Position numbers and translations under genes: made by a program. The notes beneath the pieces are model-generated. The model worked only from the letters and a program-made list of their open reading frames with translations, searched no databases and had not been told where the DNA came from. Source: Streptomyces sp. NK15101 (lineage in GTDB: Bacteria > Actinomycetota > Actinomycetes > Streptomycetales > Streptomycetaceae). From it: DNA of 64,000 nt. The stretch covers positions 1 through 64,000 of the forward strand of contig NZ_JAINVG010000021.1 of assembly GCF_020400725.1 (NCBI RefSeq), in the 5' to 3' direction. Of this stretch, positions 24,361 through 33,377 are shown piece by piece (within the stretch, counting starts at the first letter, position 1; each line of letters begins with the position of its first letter).

Positions 24361-25542
24361 TCAGCCGGTCGAGGGGAAGGGGCGCGCCTTCGCCGACGGA
24401 ACGCCCCGCAGTCGTACGGCGAGCCGGGTGCAGCGTGCGCCGAGTGCGACGAGGAAGGCGGTGGGCAGGAACACCGCGTCGCAGACGACCATGGCCATGG
24501 ACAGGAAGGGAATGCCGAGGACGACGGCGATGCCCAGGTGCTCGGCGATCATCACGGCGAGCAGGACGTTCTTGACCCGGCGGTTGGCCAGCGTGAAGGG
24601 GAAGGCGACCTGCACCGTCACCGTGGCGTAGCTGAGGGCCAGCACCAGTACGGTGCTGCCGGCCAGGGCTCCCGAGAGACCGGGCCAGGGGGTGAAGTAG
24701 TCCAGGTGCAGGGCGTAGTAGAGGGCGCTCCCCTCCTGCCACCGGCTGCCCTGGATCTTGTACCAGCCGGCGGTCGCGTAGACGAGGCAGACCTGAGCCA
24801 TGATCACGGCCATCGCCGCGTTGTGGAGCATGGCGCCGGCCGCGTCGAGCACGGCCCGGAACTCGCGCCGCGGGAACCACAGTTCGGCCGCGCACCAGAG
24901 GCCCTGGACGGCCCACAGGGTCCAGAAGACCAGGTGCCAGCCGCGGGCGTCGTACGAGGAGAGCGGGACGAGCACCGCCACCGACGCGGCCCAGAGCAGC
25001 AGCCCGACCGGGTCGTGCGCCGGCCATGCGGTGTCCCGGGTCCCGCGGTCCGCGCGGAGCCGGGCGCGCCGGGCGTCGAGGGACCACACCTGGGCGCAGC
25101 GGGTGAAGACCAGGTAGATGACCATGATCCGGACGACGTTGTCGCCGCCGTCCCCGACGAGGGTGTTGCGGTTGACGATCGACAGGACCCCGGCCATGAG
25201 CACGACGGTGGTGCCCCTGGTGCGCCAGCCGAGCAGGACGGCGAGGGCCGCGGCCATGGTGACGACGTAGACGGCCTCGAACCAGAGGGCCCCGTCCCCC
25301 CAGACCAGCACGGTGAAGGTGCGCTCCTCGCGGACCAGCACCTGGGCCAGTTCGAAGGAGAGCGGACTGCGGTCGCCGTACAGCACGTGCCGGTTCGGCC
25401 ATTCCCGGAGGAGGAAGGCGAGGACGACGGCGGACAGGCCGATCCTGAAGACGGCGGCCTGGTGGGGTGCGCGGACCGTGGTGAGCGCGGCCAGGAGGCG
25501 ATCGAGGCGTCCGGCGGGCCGCGCGGCCTGAAGGGTGGTCAT
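24361..25542 (-). CDS. HTTM-domain membrane protein
   Basis: A 393-aa polytopic protein of the HTTM family, related to the membrane part of vitamin-K-dependent gamma-carboxylase. Markers are FRIGLSAVVLAFLL, HVLYGDRSPLS, the conserved SIVNRNTLVGDGGDNVVR segment and YATAGWYKIQGSRW. About eight to ten helices. It starts one base after the stop of the DUF5819 gene, so the two are co-translated. HTTM/DUF5819 pairs are common in actinobacteria; their substrate is unknown. A sigma-factor remnant follows its stop. Confidence 0.88.
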   Translation of the reverse strand: MTTLQAARPAGRLDRLLAALTTVRAPHQAAVFRIGLSAVVLAFLLREWPNRHVLYGDRSPLSFELAQVLVREERTFTVLVWGDGALWFEAVYVVTMAAALAVLLGWRTRGTTVVLMAGVLSIVNRNTLVGDGGDNVVRIMVIYLVFTRCAQVWSLDARRARLRADRGTRDTAWPAHDPVGLLLWAASVAVLVPLSSYDARGWHLVFWTLWAVQGLWCAAELWFPRREFRAVLDAAGAMLHNAAMAVIMAQVCLVYATAGWYKIQGSRWQEGSALYYALHLDYFTPWPGLSGALAGSTVLVLALSYATVTVQVAFPFTLANRRVKNVLLAVMIAEHLGIAVVLGIPFLSMAMVVCDAVFLPTAFLVALGARCTRLAVRLRGVPSAKARPFPSTG

Positions 25543-25543
25543 G

Positions 25544-26188
25544 TCACAGACTCCTGTGGTCCTGTTCGGTCACCGTCCACCAGGGCAGCAGCCGGTAGTC
25601 GGTGGTGTCGGACGGCGTCTCCGAGCTCCACTCCGGCGGGTCCACCAGCGTGAACCGGCCCCCGACCTGGACGGCGACGATCCGGCCGCCGTTCCAGGTG
25701 CTGCCGATGCGCTGGAGCACCACGCGCTCGAGGTAGTCGCGGGTCAGCGCCCCGCGCGCGCCCTTGGGACGGTCGCCCTTCAGGCTGTGCGTGGCGACGT
25801 ACGCGTCCCAGGCCCGGCGCAGCATGTTCTGGTCGACGTGGCTGGGCGCGGGGTTGCCGTGGATCGCCTCGATGTCCTGGGCCGTGAGGTTGATCCACTC
25901 GCTCTGGTGGTAGCGGCCGTCCGGGCCGAGGGTGTTCACCCGGACTCCGACGGCGTCGTTGCGCTGCATCGGGTTCGGTGCGAACAGTTTCCAGTCCTGC
26001 CCGAACTCCGGCTGGACGTAGGCGTCGATGGCGTCGCGGTGTCGGACGCTGAGGGCGTTGGCCGGGGCGATGCTCAGGAAGACGAACGCCAGATGGACCA
26101 GCAGGGCACCGGCCAGGGCCAGCGCGGCGGCCGCGAGCGTGACCCGGGCCCCTCGTGACCACGGGACGGGCGGGGGCGTGGCTCCCAT
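25544..26188 (-). CDS. DUF5819 membrane-anchored protein
   Basis: A 214-aa protein with one N-terminal membrane helix (about 15-40) and an external domain carrying YVQPEFGQDWKLFAPNP, the DUF5819 signature, and QNMLRRAWDAYVATH. It is the usual partner of HTTM proteins; the stop is one base from the HTTM start. Presumably the two act on the same extracellular substrate. ATG 26188 follows AAGGAG. A hairpin at 26222-26252 separates it from the upstream gene. Confidence 0.85.
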   Translation of the reverse strand: MGATPPPVPWSRGARVTLAAAALALAGALLVHLAFVFLSIAPANALSVRHRDAIDAYVQPEFGQDWKLFAPNPMQRNDAVGVRVNTLGPDGRYHQSEWINLTAQDIEAIHGNPAPSHVDQNMLRRAWDAYVATHSLKGDRPKGARGALTRDYLERVVLQRIGSTWNGGRIVAVQVGGRFTLVDPPEWSSETPSDTTDYRLLPWWTVTEQDHRSL

Positions 26189-26221
26189 CGTGCTCCTTGT
26201 ACGGGCGGCTGGGGCAGCGTG

Positions 26222-26252
26222 GCCGCGACCGGCCGCCGGGACCGGTCGCGGC
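26222..26252 (-). terminator. hairpin downstream of the collagen-like gene
   Basis: GCCGCGACCGG (26222-26232) and CCGGTCGCGGC (26242-26252), an 11-bp stem with a 9-nt loop, between the collagen-like gene and the DUF5819 operon on the same strand. Confidence 0.7.
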
Positions 26253-26326
26253 GACGCCGCCGTGGATCAGGGGTGGGTGGGGCCGCGCCCGCCGGGCGCG
26301 GGCGCGGGCCTCCGGCTACTCGGGTG

Positions 26327-27019
26327 TTACAGCGGGCAGTTGTCCACGCGGAAGCCCTGGTAGTTGATGTCCGGGTGGTTGTCGCTCAGGTAGTCGGCCA
26401 CGTTGTTGGCGGCCCCGCCGCCGTACCACTGCGGGTTCGACACCACTACGAAGAGGGTCGGGTTGGTGGGGGCGCCGTTCCTGACGCCGTTGTTGGAGCG
26501 CGGCGGCGGAGCACCGAAGACGGCGCTGTACAGCGTGTTCGGGCTGATGCCGGTCGGCCCCCACGCGGCGGGGTGGTTCTTCCAGAAGCCGGGCGAGCAC
26601 CACTCGGCGTCCCCGGGCGGGGTGGTCGTTCCGTCGGTACCGGTCGTGCCGTCGGTGCCCGTGGTGCCGGTCGTGCCGGTCGTGCCGTCGGTGCCCGTCG
26701 TACCGGTGGTGCCCGTCTGCCCGGTCGTGCCGGTGAGACCGATGAGACCGGTCGTGCCGATGAGCGAGACGTCGCCCACGATCTTCGGGGAGAAGTTCGC
26801 GTTCTGCGTGCAGTACCCGAAGGTCCCGCCCTGGCAGCTGTGGTGGAGGTTGTGCTTCGACTTGTCGACGACGTGATCGCCGCCCTTGTCGTGGTCGCCC
26901 CCGCCGCGTACGGAGGCCACCGTTTCAACACTGCTGCCGAGGGCCTGGGACACGCCGACCAGACCGAGTGTCAGCGCACCCGCCGAGACCGACACCAGCA
27001 GTCCGCGGAGATATCGCAT
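26327..27019 (-). CDS. secreted collagen-like Gly-Thr-rich protein
   Basis: A 230-aa exported protein. The signal peptide ([21 protein letters not shown]) is followed by a His/Asp-rich segment, then about 45 residues of Gly-X-Y triplets, mostly GTT and GTD (about 93-137), then a C-terminal domain with [15 protein letters not shown] and [27 protein letters not shown] domains occur in extracellular proteins of unknown function. AAGGGA lies 7 nt before ATG 27019; a short GC hairpin (27040-27059) sits in the leader. The promoter region (27060-27267) is AT-richer than its surroundings. Confidence 0.8.
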   Translation of the reverse strand: MRYLRGLLVSVSAGALTLGLVGVSQALGSSVETVASVRGGGDHDKGGDHVVDKSKHNLHHSCQGGTFGYCTQNANFSPKIVGDVSLIGTTGLIGLTGTTGQTGTTGTTGTDGTTGTTGTTGTDGTTGTDGTTTPPGDAEWCSPGFWKNHPAAWGPTGISPNTLYSAVFGAPPPRSNNGVRNGAPTNPTLFVVVSNPQWYGGGAANNVADYLSDNHPDINYQGFRVDNCPL

Positions 27020-27267
27020 GCAACGTCCCTTCTCGATGGCGGCGGGAGGGCTCCCGCCGTGATTGCCCCACGTAACGGAGGGCTCACGAGCAAGGTGACT
27101 GGCCGAAAATCCACTTCGCCCCGATGGCTCAAAAAATCCTATTCGCGGAGACCTGAGTGGGGCGGCACACGACGGTTCCGGGGGCGCACGCCGTACCGCG
27201 TGCTCCGGCCGTTCGTGCGACGCGGTTCGGCAGAGCAGACGCGGCCGGCCGAGCACCGGCCCGGGCA

Positions 27268-27798
27268 TCAGGGCCTCAGCAGTCCGCCCACCCACCAGTC
27301 GTGCGGCTTGCCGTCGTTGGCGATGCCGCGACCGCGCAGGGTCCCTTCGACGGTGAAGCCGAGCTTCTCGGCGACGGCACGCGAGCCGGTGTTCCCGGTC
27401 ATGGCCCACCACTCGATGCGGTGGACGTCGAGGGTGGCCCAGCCCCAGTCGCACAGGGCCCGGGCGGCCTCCACCGAGTAGCCGCGTCCGCGCTGTTCCT
27501 TGACCGCCCAGTAACCGAGCTCCCAGACGCCGCGGCTGATGAGGGTCAGGCAGTAGGAGCCGACCAGGGCGCCGGTGTCCTTGCGGAACGCGCCGAGGGT
27601 GTAGTCCCTGTCCTCGGCCCACTGGGCGGGCAGCTTCTCACCGACGAGCTCCTCCGCGTCCGCGCGCCGGTACGGCACCGGCACCGGGGTGTAGAACTGG
27701 ATGTCCTCGTCCTGGCAGGCTTCGTACACCGCGTCCACGTCGGCAGACGTGAAGGCCCGAAGCACCAGACGATCGGTCTCGAGAGTCACCGGATCCAT
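27268..27798 (-). CDS. RimJ/RimL-type GNAT acetyltransferase
   Basis: A 176-aa N-acetyltransferase: [20 protein letters not shown] at the N-terminus, [20 protein letters not shown] as the acetyl-CoA motif, [23 protein letters not shown] near the end. Substrate unknown. ATG 27798 aligns with the family start; a longer frame adds 24 residues without homology. Confidence 0.9.
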   Translation of the reverse strand: MDPVTLETDRLVLRAFTSADVDAVYEACQDEDIQFYTPVPVPYRRADAEELVGEKLPAQWAEDRDYTLGAFRKDTGALVGSYCLTLISRGVWELGYWAVKEQRGRGYSVEAARALCDWGWATLDVHRIEWWAMTGNTGSRAVAEKLGFTVEGTLRGRGIANDGKPHDWWVGGLLRP

Positions 27799-28054
27799 CG
27801 CGGCAGTATGACCACCACCGACGAGCGGCGGCCAGCGAATATCCCGACCGCGCGCCGCGCACCGCCCCACCCCGAGCGGTCTACGGTCGTCGCAGCACCC
27901 CGGATCGGCTGCCGCCGGCGCTCGGCCCTGTGCCGGGACCGGCTGGAACGATCAGTGAACCGTCACCGATCGCCACGCGCTCCCGCCGGCTCGACGGCCG
28001 CCAGGCCGTCCGGGGCCGGACACGGACAGCAGTCGCAGTCGCGCGGAGGGGACC

Positions 28055-28366
28055 TCACCGCTGCGCCTGCCGGGCGAAGTACTTCTTGAGCCAGGTGAGC
28101 AAGGACGCGAACGCAGGGGTCATGGTGCCGTCCGACTGCTCCAGGGCCGTCACACGGCCGCTCTCCTCCATCGTGATCGTGTAGCTCATCGCGTCCCTGG
28201 CGCGGCCGTCGTCGTCCTCCACGGGTGTCGAGACGGCCGCCGCCACCAGCCGGGCCAGCTCACGCGCGGCGCTCTCGGGCAGGGTGTCCGTGTCCAGCAC
28301 GTTCGGCCGGCGGCGGGAGTCGATCACCGCCGCCAGCCCGCCGTACGCCTCCAGAGTCACCTTCAC
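28055..28366 (-). CDS. emfourin-like inhibitor of the M4 peptidase
   Basis: A 103-aa protein: VKVTLEAYGGLAAV, ARELARLVAAAV and DAMSYTITMEESGRVTALEQ match the emfourin family, small proteins encoded next to protealysin-like M4 peptidases and shown to inhibit them. GTG 28366 overlaps the stop of the peptidase gene, so the two are made together. It presumably keeps the unexported protease inactive in the cytoplasm. Confidence 0.82.
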   Translation of the reverse strand: MKVTLEAYGGLAAVIDSRRRPNVLDTDTLPESAARELARLVAAAVSTPVEDDDGRARDAMSYTITMEESGRVTALEQSDGTMTPAFASLLTWLKKYFARQAQR

Positions 28367-29568
28367 CTGTGGGCCTTCAGCTCGGCCACGTCCTTGGCCA
28401 GCTCCGTGACCTTGTCGTTCAGCGCTCCGACCTGCCTGCTGAGGGCGCCGTCCTCCCGGGCCGTGCCACCGTTCCCGTCGATTGCGAAGCTCCGCATCCG
28501 GGCGATTCCGGTCGGGACACCCCTGATCTCGACTTCCACCTCCTGCCACGCCGACAGCACCGCGGACTGCTCGGCGCTGCCCGTGCCGAACAGCTCCCCG
28601 GCCTTCTGGAAGGTGGTGCCGGCGAAGTCCTGGAACCGGTCCTCGGCGCCGGACGCCCTGAGCGACTCGTACCAGATCGTTCCGGCGGCTTCCCAGGCGA
28701 ATCCGCCGATGCGTACGGCCGTCAGGTAGAACGCCTTGTTCGGAATCCCGGAGTTGTAGTGCACCCCGCCGTAATCCCCTTTCCTGGTGTCGGGCAGGTG
28801 GATGAACCTGCTCATGCGGTCGGGCTGGGGGTCCTTGCCAAACTGCGGGTTGTCGTACGCACGCCCCGGGTCCTTCATCGACCTCATGGCGTCGCCGTTG
28901 ATTCCCGGGGTCCACACGTCGGCCCCGATCAGCCAGTCCGCCTCGTCGGCCGTCTGCTTCAGAGACCACTGCTTCACCAGCGACCCGAAGACGTCCGACA
29001 TGGACTCGTTCAGGGCCCCCGACTGATTGTGGTATTCGAATCCCGAGGTGTAATCGGTGACTCCGTGGGCCAACTCGTGGTAGATCACCTCGGGGGATCC
29101 GGTGAGGTCGGTGAACTCCTTTCCGTCCCCGTCGCCGAAGAGCATCTCCCGCCCGTCCCAGTACGCGTTGTTGATCTCGAAGCCGTAGTGGACGAACCCG
29201 TCCAGGCGCATCCCCCGGCCGTCGATCGAATTGCGCCGGAACACCTCCCTGTAGAAATCGCGCATGACGCCGAAGGCGTCGAACGCCCGGTTGACGGACG
29301 GGTCCGCGGACTCCGGGCCGTCTTCCGGCCTGGCCAGGACGGCGTCGGAGAGGAACTCTCTCTGCTCGCAGTCGAAGACGGTACGCCGGCCGTTGCCGGG
29401 GGCGGCCGCGCCGGTGAAGGACGCCCGGAGCCCTCGCTCACCCCGCAGGCGAGCAGTGATCAGCAGGGTGTCCAAGGCCGCCTGGCGCACCCCACTGTCT
29501 TCGCTCTCCAGCAGCTTTTCGAGAATGTACGGAGGGACGATGCAGTTGATCGGGCGGGTCCTGCTCAT
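28363..29568 (-). CDS. protealysin-like M4 metallopeptidase
   Basis: A 401-aa zinc metalloprotease without signal peptide. A short propeptide (about 1-50, with PPYILEKLLES) is typical of protealysin-type enzymes. HELAH (His164, Glu165, His168) and Glu188 in NESMSD bind zinc; YGGVHYNSGIPNKAFYL carries the later catalytic His. A 40-residue coiled-coil-like tail (ALSRQVGALNDKVTELAKDV) is unusual. AGGAGG precedes the ATG. Likely an intracellular or non-classically released protease. Confidence 0.9.
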   Translation of the reverse strand: MSRTRPINCIVPPYILEKLLESEDSGVRQAALDTLLITARLRGERGLRASFTGAAAPGNGRRTVFDCEQREFLSDAVLARPEDGPESADPSVNRAFDAFGVMRDFYREVFRRNSIDGRGMRLDGFVHYGFEINNAYWDGREMLFGDGDGKEFTDLTGSPEVIYHELAHGVTDYTSGFEYHNQSGALNESMSDVFGSLVKQWSLKQTADEADWLIGADVWTPGINGDAMRSMKDPGRAYDNPQFGKDPQPDRMSRFIHLPDTRKGDYGGVHYNSGIPNKAFYLTAVRIGGFAWEAAGTIWYESLRASGAEDRFQDFAGTTFQKAGELFGTGSAEQSAVLSAWQEVEVEIRGVPTGIARMRSFAIDGNGGTAREDGALSRQVGALNDKVTELAKDVAELKAHR

Positions 29569-30022
29569 GGGACACCTCCTGAGAGAGAGGACCGACGTCG
29601 AGCATTGATCATTTCGACTGCACTCTCGGCTGTTCCCGGATCACCGCCGTTCGCGGGCCGTGGAAGGAAAGGCTCGAGGATGTCCACGCCGAATTTCGGC
29701 CATCAACACGAGGACGGTTTTCCGACGTTCGACTTGCGGTGACGCGGTCACACCGACAACACCAGTCTCCTGCCGTCCACAGCGACCGGCAAACCCGGCA
29801 CGAGGAGCGGGAGCCGCCCCAGACTGCCGCGAATCGGCGGCAGACGGTCGGTCGGGCACTCACGAACGGCTCCGACGGCTCGTCCGGCACCGGCCGCTCG
29901 GCCGGACCCGTCACGCCGAATGGTCCGGGTACCGGCCCCCTGTCGAGGCGATGCGTCAACCAGGGCCCCCGGACGGAGATCTGACGCCACCTCACCACGG
30001 CTCCGCACGTACACTGGCGGGC
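29569..30022. other. intergenic stretch without a recognisable gene
   Basis: About 450 bp between the M4 peptidase and VOC genes, which diverge. It contains the peptidase ribosome-binding site and presumably its promoter at the left edge, and TACACT (30010-30015) at the right edge. Short open frames exist but none has a convincing start or family pattern. Confidence 0.5.
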
Positions 30023-30406
30023 ATGGCATGCCGTATCACCGAACTGATCCTCGACTGCGCCGACCCCGAGCGGCTCGCCGCGTTCTGGAGCGAGGTCCTC
30101 GGGTACGTCGAGATCGGCCGGGAGGACGACGGAAGCATCCAGATCGGGCCGCCCGGCGCCGTCTTCGGCGGGCCGCAGCCGACGCTCCTCCTCAGCCCCA
30201 GCAGCGACCCCCGGACCGGGAAGCTCCCCCTGCACATCGACGTCAACCCCACCGACCGCGACCAGGACGCGGAGCTGGAGCGGCTGCTCGCCCTCGGTGC
30301 CCGGCCCGCCGACGTCGGACAGGACGACAGCGTGAGCTGGCACGTCCTGGCCGACCCGGAAGGCAACGAGTTCTGCCTCCTGAGGACCCGGATCCAGCCC
30401 CTCTGA
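30023..30406 (+). CDS. VOC (glyoxalase/bleomycin-resistance) family protein
   Basis: A 127-aa protein with the beta-alpha-beta-beta-beta fold of the vicinal-oxygen-chelate superfamily: TELILDCADPERLAAFWSEV at the start, LPLHIDVNP in the middle and HVLADPEGNEFCLLR at the end, the last containing a metal-binding Glu/His pattern. Function within the superfamily is unknown. TACACT lies 7 nt before ATG 30023, consistent with a leaderless transcript. Confidence 0.85.
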   Translation: MACRITELILDCADPERLAAFWSEVLGYVEIGREDDGSIQIGPPGAVFGGPQPTLLLSPSSDPRTGKLPLHIDVNPTDRDQDAELERLLALGARPADVGQDDSVSWHVLADPEGNEFCLLRTRIQPL

Positions 30407-30500
30407 CCGGTCCCCCCTCGCGGCGGCCGCTCCGAACTCCCACCCGGCCGGCGGACACGCGGCCTGGGCCGAAACACAGCCCGGAAAGTATGATCAAGCG

Positions 30501-31037
30501 ATGTCTGACATGACTGAGACCACGCCCGGCTGGCTGACCGCCGACGAACTGGACACGGCCAGGGCCCGGATGCCGATCCTCTACGTCGAGGCCGTCCCCG
30601 TGCGCGTGGACGACAGCGGCGAAGTCACCAGCATCGGACTGCTCCTGCGGATCGGCGCGGAGGGAACGATCAGCCGCACCCTGGTCTCCGGCCGCGTCAT
30701 GCACCACGAGCGGATCCGCGACGCGCTGCTGCGCCACCTGGAGAAGGACCTCGGGCCCGTGGCCCTGCCCCGCGTCCCGGCCTCGCTGCAGCCCTTCACG
30801 GTCGCCGAGTACTTCCCCACGGCCGGCGTCACGGCCTACCACGACCCGCGCCAGCACGCCGTCTCCCTCGCCTACATCGTCCCGGTGACCGGCGACTGCC
30901 GCCCCCGGCAGGACGCTCTCGACCTGGTCTGGTTCAGCCCCCTGGAAGCGGCCTCCCCGGCCGTGCAGAGCGAGATGCCCGGCGGTCAGGGGACGCTCCT
31001 GAAGCAGGCCCTCGCGCACGTCGGACACACGTACTGA
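30501..31037 (+). CDS. DUF4916 (NUDIX-like) protein
   Basis: A 178-aa protein. AEYFPTAGVTAYHDPRQHAVSLAYIVPVTGDCRPRQDALDLVWF has the strand order of NUDIX hydrolases, but the canonical NUDIX box is not intact; the family is known as DUF4916. TATGAT (30489-30494) lies 6 nt before ATG 30501, indicating leaderless translation. Function unknown. Confidence 0.8.
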   Translation: MSDMTETTPGWLTADELDTARARMPILYVEAVPVRVDDSGEVTSIGLLLRIGAEGTISRTLVSGRVMHHERIRDALLRHLEKDLGPVALPRVPASLQPFTVAEYFPTAGVTAYHDPRQHAVSLAYIVPVTGDCRPRQDALDLVWFSPLEAASPAVQSEMPGGQGTLLKQALAHVGHTY

Positions 31038-31071
31038 GCCCTCCCCCGCAGAGCCGCCCGCCCGGCCGCGG

Positions 31072-31102
31072 TTGACCTTGACACGGTGACAAGGTCTTCA
31101 CT
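31072..31102 (+). promoter_or_regulatory. MerR-type promoter and operator
   Basis: TTGACC (31072-31077) and TTCACT (31097-31102) are separated by 19 bp, the long spacer typical of MerR-activated promoters. The spacer holds the inverted repeat GACCTTG (31074-31080) / CAAGGTC (31090-31096) with a further CAC-G-GTG core. It precedes the HEAT-protein/MerR-HEAT operon, so autoregulation is likely. Confidence 0.75.
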
Positions 31103-31123
31103 GCGGCCGAGGAGGTGGTCCCC

Positions 31124-31792
31124 ATGACCATGGCGAACGAGGGTACGAAGACGATGCGGGCCCTGCGGGGGCTCGGGAGCGACAGCGCGTCGGTCCGGCT
31201 GCGGGCCGCGCTGGCGGTGGGCACGGCACCGGACCCGCGGTGCGTCGACGAGCTCGTCGGGCGGTGCGCGGTCGAGCCGGACTTCCAGGTCCGGGAGATG
31301 CTCACGTGGGCGCTCACCCGCCACTCCTCGGCGCTGACGCTCCCCCGGCTCCTCGACGAGCTCCGCTCGGAGCGGGCCCAGGCCCGCAGCCAGGCCCTGC
31401 ACACGCTGTCCAAGATCGGGGACGGTCGGGCCTGGCCGGCGATCACGCGGGAGCTCCTGACCGATGCCGACGACGAGGTGGCACGGAGCGCCTGGCGGGC
31501 GGCGGTCGTCCTCGTACCCGAGGGCGGGGAGTCCGAGCTGGCCGAAGTGCTGGCGACCCAGCTCGGGCGGGGCGGGCACGGGACGTGGCTGAGCCTCAGC
31601 CGGGCGCTGATCGCGCTCGGCGAGGCGATGGCGCCGGTCCTGCGCGCCGCGTCGTCGGATCCCCGCCCTGAGGTGCGCCGACACGCGATCGCCACGGAGA
31701 GGCTGTCGCGCGACCCGCAGGCCGGCTTCGACTTCGCGATCGAGGAGGCGAAGCGGATCGTGGCCCTCGGCACGACGGGCCGGGAAGAGTGA
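31124..31792 (+). CDS. HEAT-repeat protein paired with a MerR-HEAT regulator
   Basis: A 222-aa all-helical protein with HEAT-like units (SVRLRAALAVGTAP, FQVREMLTWALTRH, RAQARSQALHTLSKIGDG, DEVARSAWRAAVVLVP, PEVRRHAIATERLS). There is no catalytic motif. ATG 31124 follows GAGGAGG (31108-31114). The downstream gene encodes a MerR regulator whose C-terminal half is also made of HEAT repeats. Both sit behind a MerR-type promoter, so the HEAT protein may be a partner or effector of the regulator. Confidence 0.8.
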   Translation: MTMANEGTKTMRALRGLGSDSASVRLRAALAVGTAPDPRCVDELVGRCAVEPDFQVREMLTWALTRHSSALTLPRLLDELRSERAQARSQALHTLSKIGDGRAWPAITRELLTDADDEVARSAWRAAVVLVPEGGESELAEVLATQLGRGGHGTWLSLSRALIALGEAMAPVLRAASSDPRPEVRRHAIATERLSRDPQAGFDFAIEEAKRIVALGTTGREE

Positions 31793-31822
31793 CAGACGGA
31801 CCGACAGGAGGGGTGACGGACG

Positions 31823-32827
31823 GTGTTGATCGGTGAGGTGGCCCGGTACTCCGGGGTCAGTGCCCGGATGCTCAGGCACTACGACTCGCTCGGCCTGGTG
31901 CGGCCGACGGACCGCACCGGCGGCGGCTACCGGGAGTACTCCGACGAGGACATCCGGCGCATCTTCCACATCGAGAGCCTGCGGTCCCTGGGGCTGTCGC
32001 TCCGCGAGGTCGGGCGCGCGCTCGACGATCCCGGTTTCGCGCCCTCGGAGCTCGTCGAGGACCTCATCCGGCAGACGCGCGCACGCATCGCGGCCGAGAC
32101 GGAGCTGCTCACGCGGCTGCGACGGATCGGCTCGGCGGAACCCGCCGGCTGGCACGACGTCCTCCAGACCGTGGCCCTCCTCCAGGCGCTGGCCTCGAAG
32201 AGCCCGGAGACGCGCCAGCGCGCCGCCCTGTCCTCGGCCGACGAGGCTCCGGTGCCGGTGGAGGCGCTGGTCGAGGCGGTGCTGGGCGAGACGGACCCGA
32301 GCGTCGCCGGAGCCCTCCGCTGGGCGCTGGCCCGCTCGGGCGAGGACGGGCTGCCGCTGCTCGCCCGGGGCCTCGGCTCACCGCTGGCGGAGGTGCGCGA
32401 CCGTGCCGTCCGGGCCGTCGCGGAGATCCCGGGCGACAGGGCGACCGGGCTGCTGCGGGAGGCCCTCTCGGACGCCGACGTCGCGGTCCGCGGACACGCG
32501 GCCCTGGAGCTGGGGGCGCGGGGCGTGCCCGAGGCGGTACCGACGCTCGTCGACATGGTCGTCGAGGAGGCGAACGACGTCGCCGCGGCCGACGCGCTGA
32601 GCGCGCTGGCGAGCGGTCCCGCGCTCGCGGACCGGATCACCGGCCTGCTCGTCGACCGCCTCGCCCACGACGCCACGGGGCCGTCCGCGCGCCGGCGCCT
32701 CGCGCAGGCCCTCGCGGACGTCCCCGGAGACGCGGCGGTGCGCGCCCTCACGGACCTGTCCCGCGACGCGGACCGTGCCGTCGCGCTGACCGCCGCGTAC
32801 GTCCTCGGGATGCGCGGGGCGCACTGA
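31823..32827 (+). CDS. MerR-family regulator with C-terminal HEAT repeats
   Basis: A 334-aa regulator. The MerR winged helix (1-70) is clear: LIGEVARYSGVSARMLRHYD and YREYSDEDIRRI; the dimerisation helix follows (to about 115). In place of a small ligand-binding domain, residues 150-334 form HEAT-like helices (DPSVAGALRWALARSG, LAEVRDRAVRAVAEIPG, DVAVRGHAALELGARG, DRAVALTAAYVLGM). GTG 31823 follows GACAGGAGGGG. It presumably binds the 19-bp-spacer promoter upstream of the operon. The HEAT part suggests a protein ligand. Confidence 0.88.
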   Translation: MLIGEVARYSGVSARMLRHYDSLGLVRPTDRTGGGYREYSDEDIRRIFHIESLRSLGLSLREVGRALDDPGFAPSELVEDLIRQTRARIAAETELLTRLRRIGSAEPAGWHDVLQTVALLQALASKSPETRQRAALSSADEAPVPVEALVEAVLGETDPSVAGALRWALARSGEDGLPLLARGLGSPLAEVRDRAVRAVAEIPGDRATGLLREALSDADVAVRGHAALELGARGVPEAVPTLVDMVVEEANDVAAADALSALASGPALADRITGLLVDRLAHDATGPSARRRLAQALADVPGDAAVRALTDLSRDADRAVALTAAYVLGMRGAH

Positions 32828-32831
32828 CCGG

Positions 32832-32854
32832 CGCGGCCGGGCATCCCGGCCGCG
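32832..32854. terminator. hairpin between MerR-HEAT and folA
   Basis: CGCGGCCGGG (32832-32841) and CCCGGCCGCG (32845-32854), 10-bp arms around CAT, between converging genes. Confidence 0.7.
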
Positions 32855-32858
32855 TCCG

Positions 32859-33377
32859 TCAGGGGCGGTCGTACCGGCGGATGCGGTAGCGCAGGCCCGT
32901 CGTGGACTCCCGCCAGCCGGTGTCCTCCGAGATCCGCCAGTCGGGACCGAGGGCCGGGGCGTAGGTGTCGCCGGCGACAGCGGTGTCGACCTCCGTCACC
33001 GAGAGCGTCCTGGCACGGGGCAGGGTGGCACGGTAGATCTCGCCACCGCCCATCACCCAGGCGAGGACCTCGCCGTCCGTCTGCGGCGATCCGGCGGCCA
33101 GGTCCAGCGCCGTGTCGACGGACCCGGCGCGCTCCGCGCCCTCGGCCGTCCACCGCGCGTCGCGGGTCACCACGATGTTGCGGCGGCCGACCAGGGGGCG
33201 GAAGCGTGCGGGCAGCGAGTCCCAGGTCTTGCGGCCCATGATCACGGGGCGGCCGAGGGTGGTCGCCTTGAAGTGCGCCAGGTCCTCGGGGAGGCGCCAC
33301 GGGATCGTGTTGTCGGCGCCGATCACGCCGTCGGTGGTCTGTGCCCAGATGAGCCCGATGTTCGCACCCGTGCTCAT
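32859..33377 (-). CDS. folA: dihydrofolate reductase
   Basis: A 172-aa NADPH-dependent [35 protein letters not shown] with the catalytic Asp after [24 protein letters not shown] and [13 protein letters not shown]. It regenerates tetrahydrofolate after thymidylate synthesis. Its ATG overlaps the stop of thyA (ATGA), the classic thyA-folA operon, read toward lower coordinates. Confidence 0.95.
   Translation of the reverse strand: MSTGANIGLIWAQTTDGVIGADNTIPWRLPEDLAHFKATTLGRPVIMGRKTWDSLPARFRPLVGRRNIVVTRDARWTAEGAERAGSVDTALDLAAGSPQTDGEVLAWVMGGGEIYRATLPRARTLSVTEVDTAVAGDTYAPALGPDWRISEDTGWRESTTGLRYRIRRYDRP

Noticed and set aside
29035..29041. TTCGAAT T-loop-like motif as a further tRNA-like element
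   Set aside because: It lies inside the M4 peptidase coding sequence and has no matching stem or acceptor helix.
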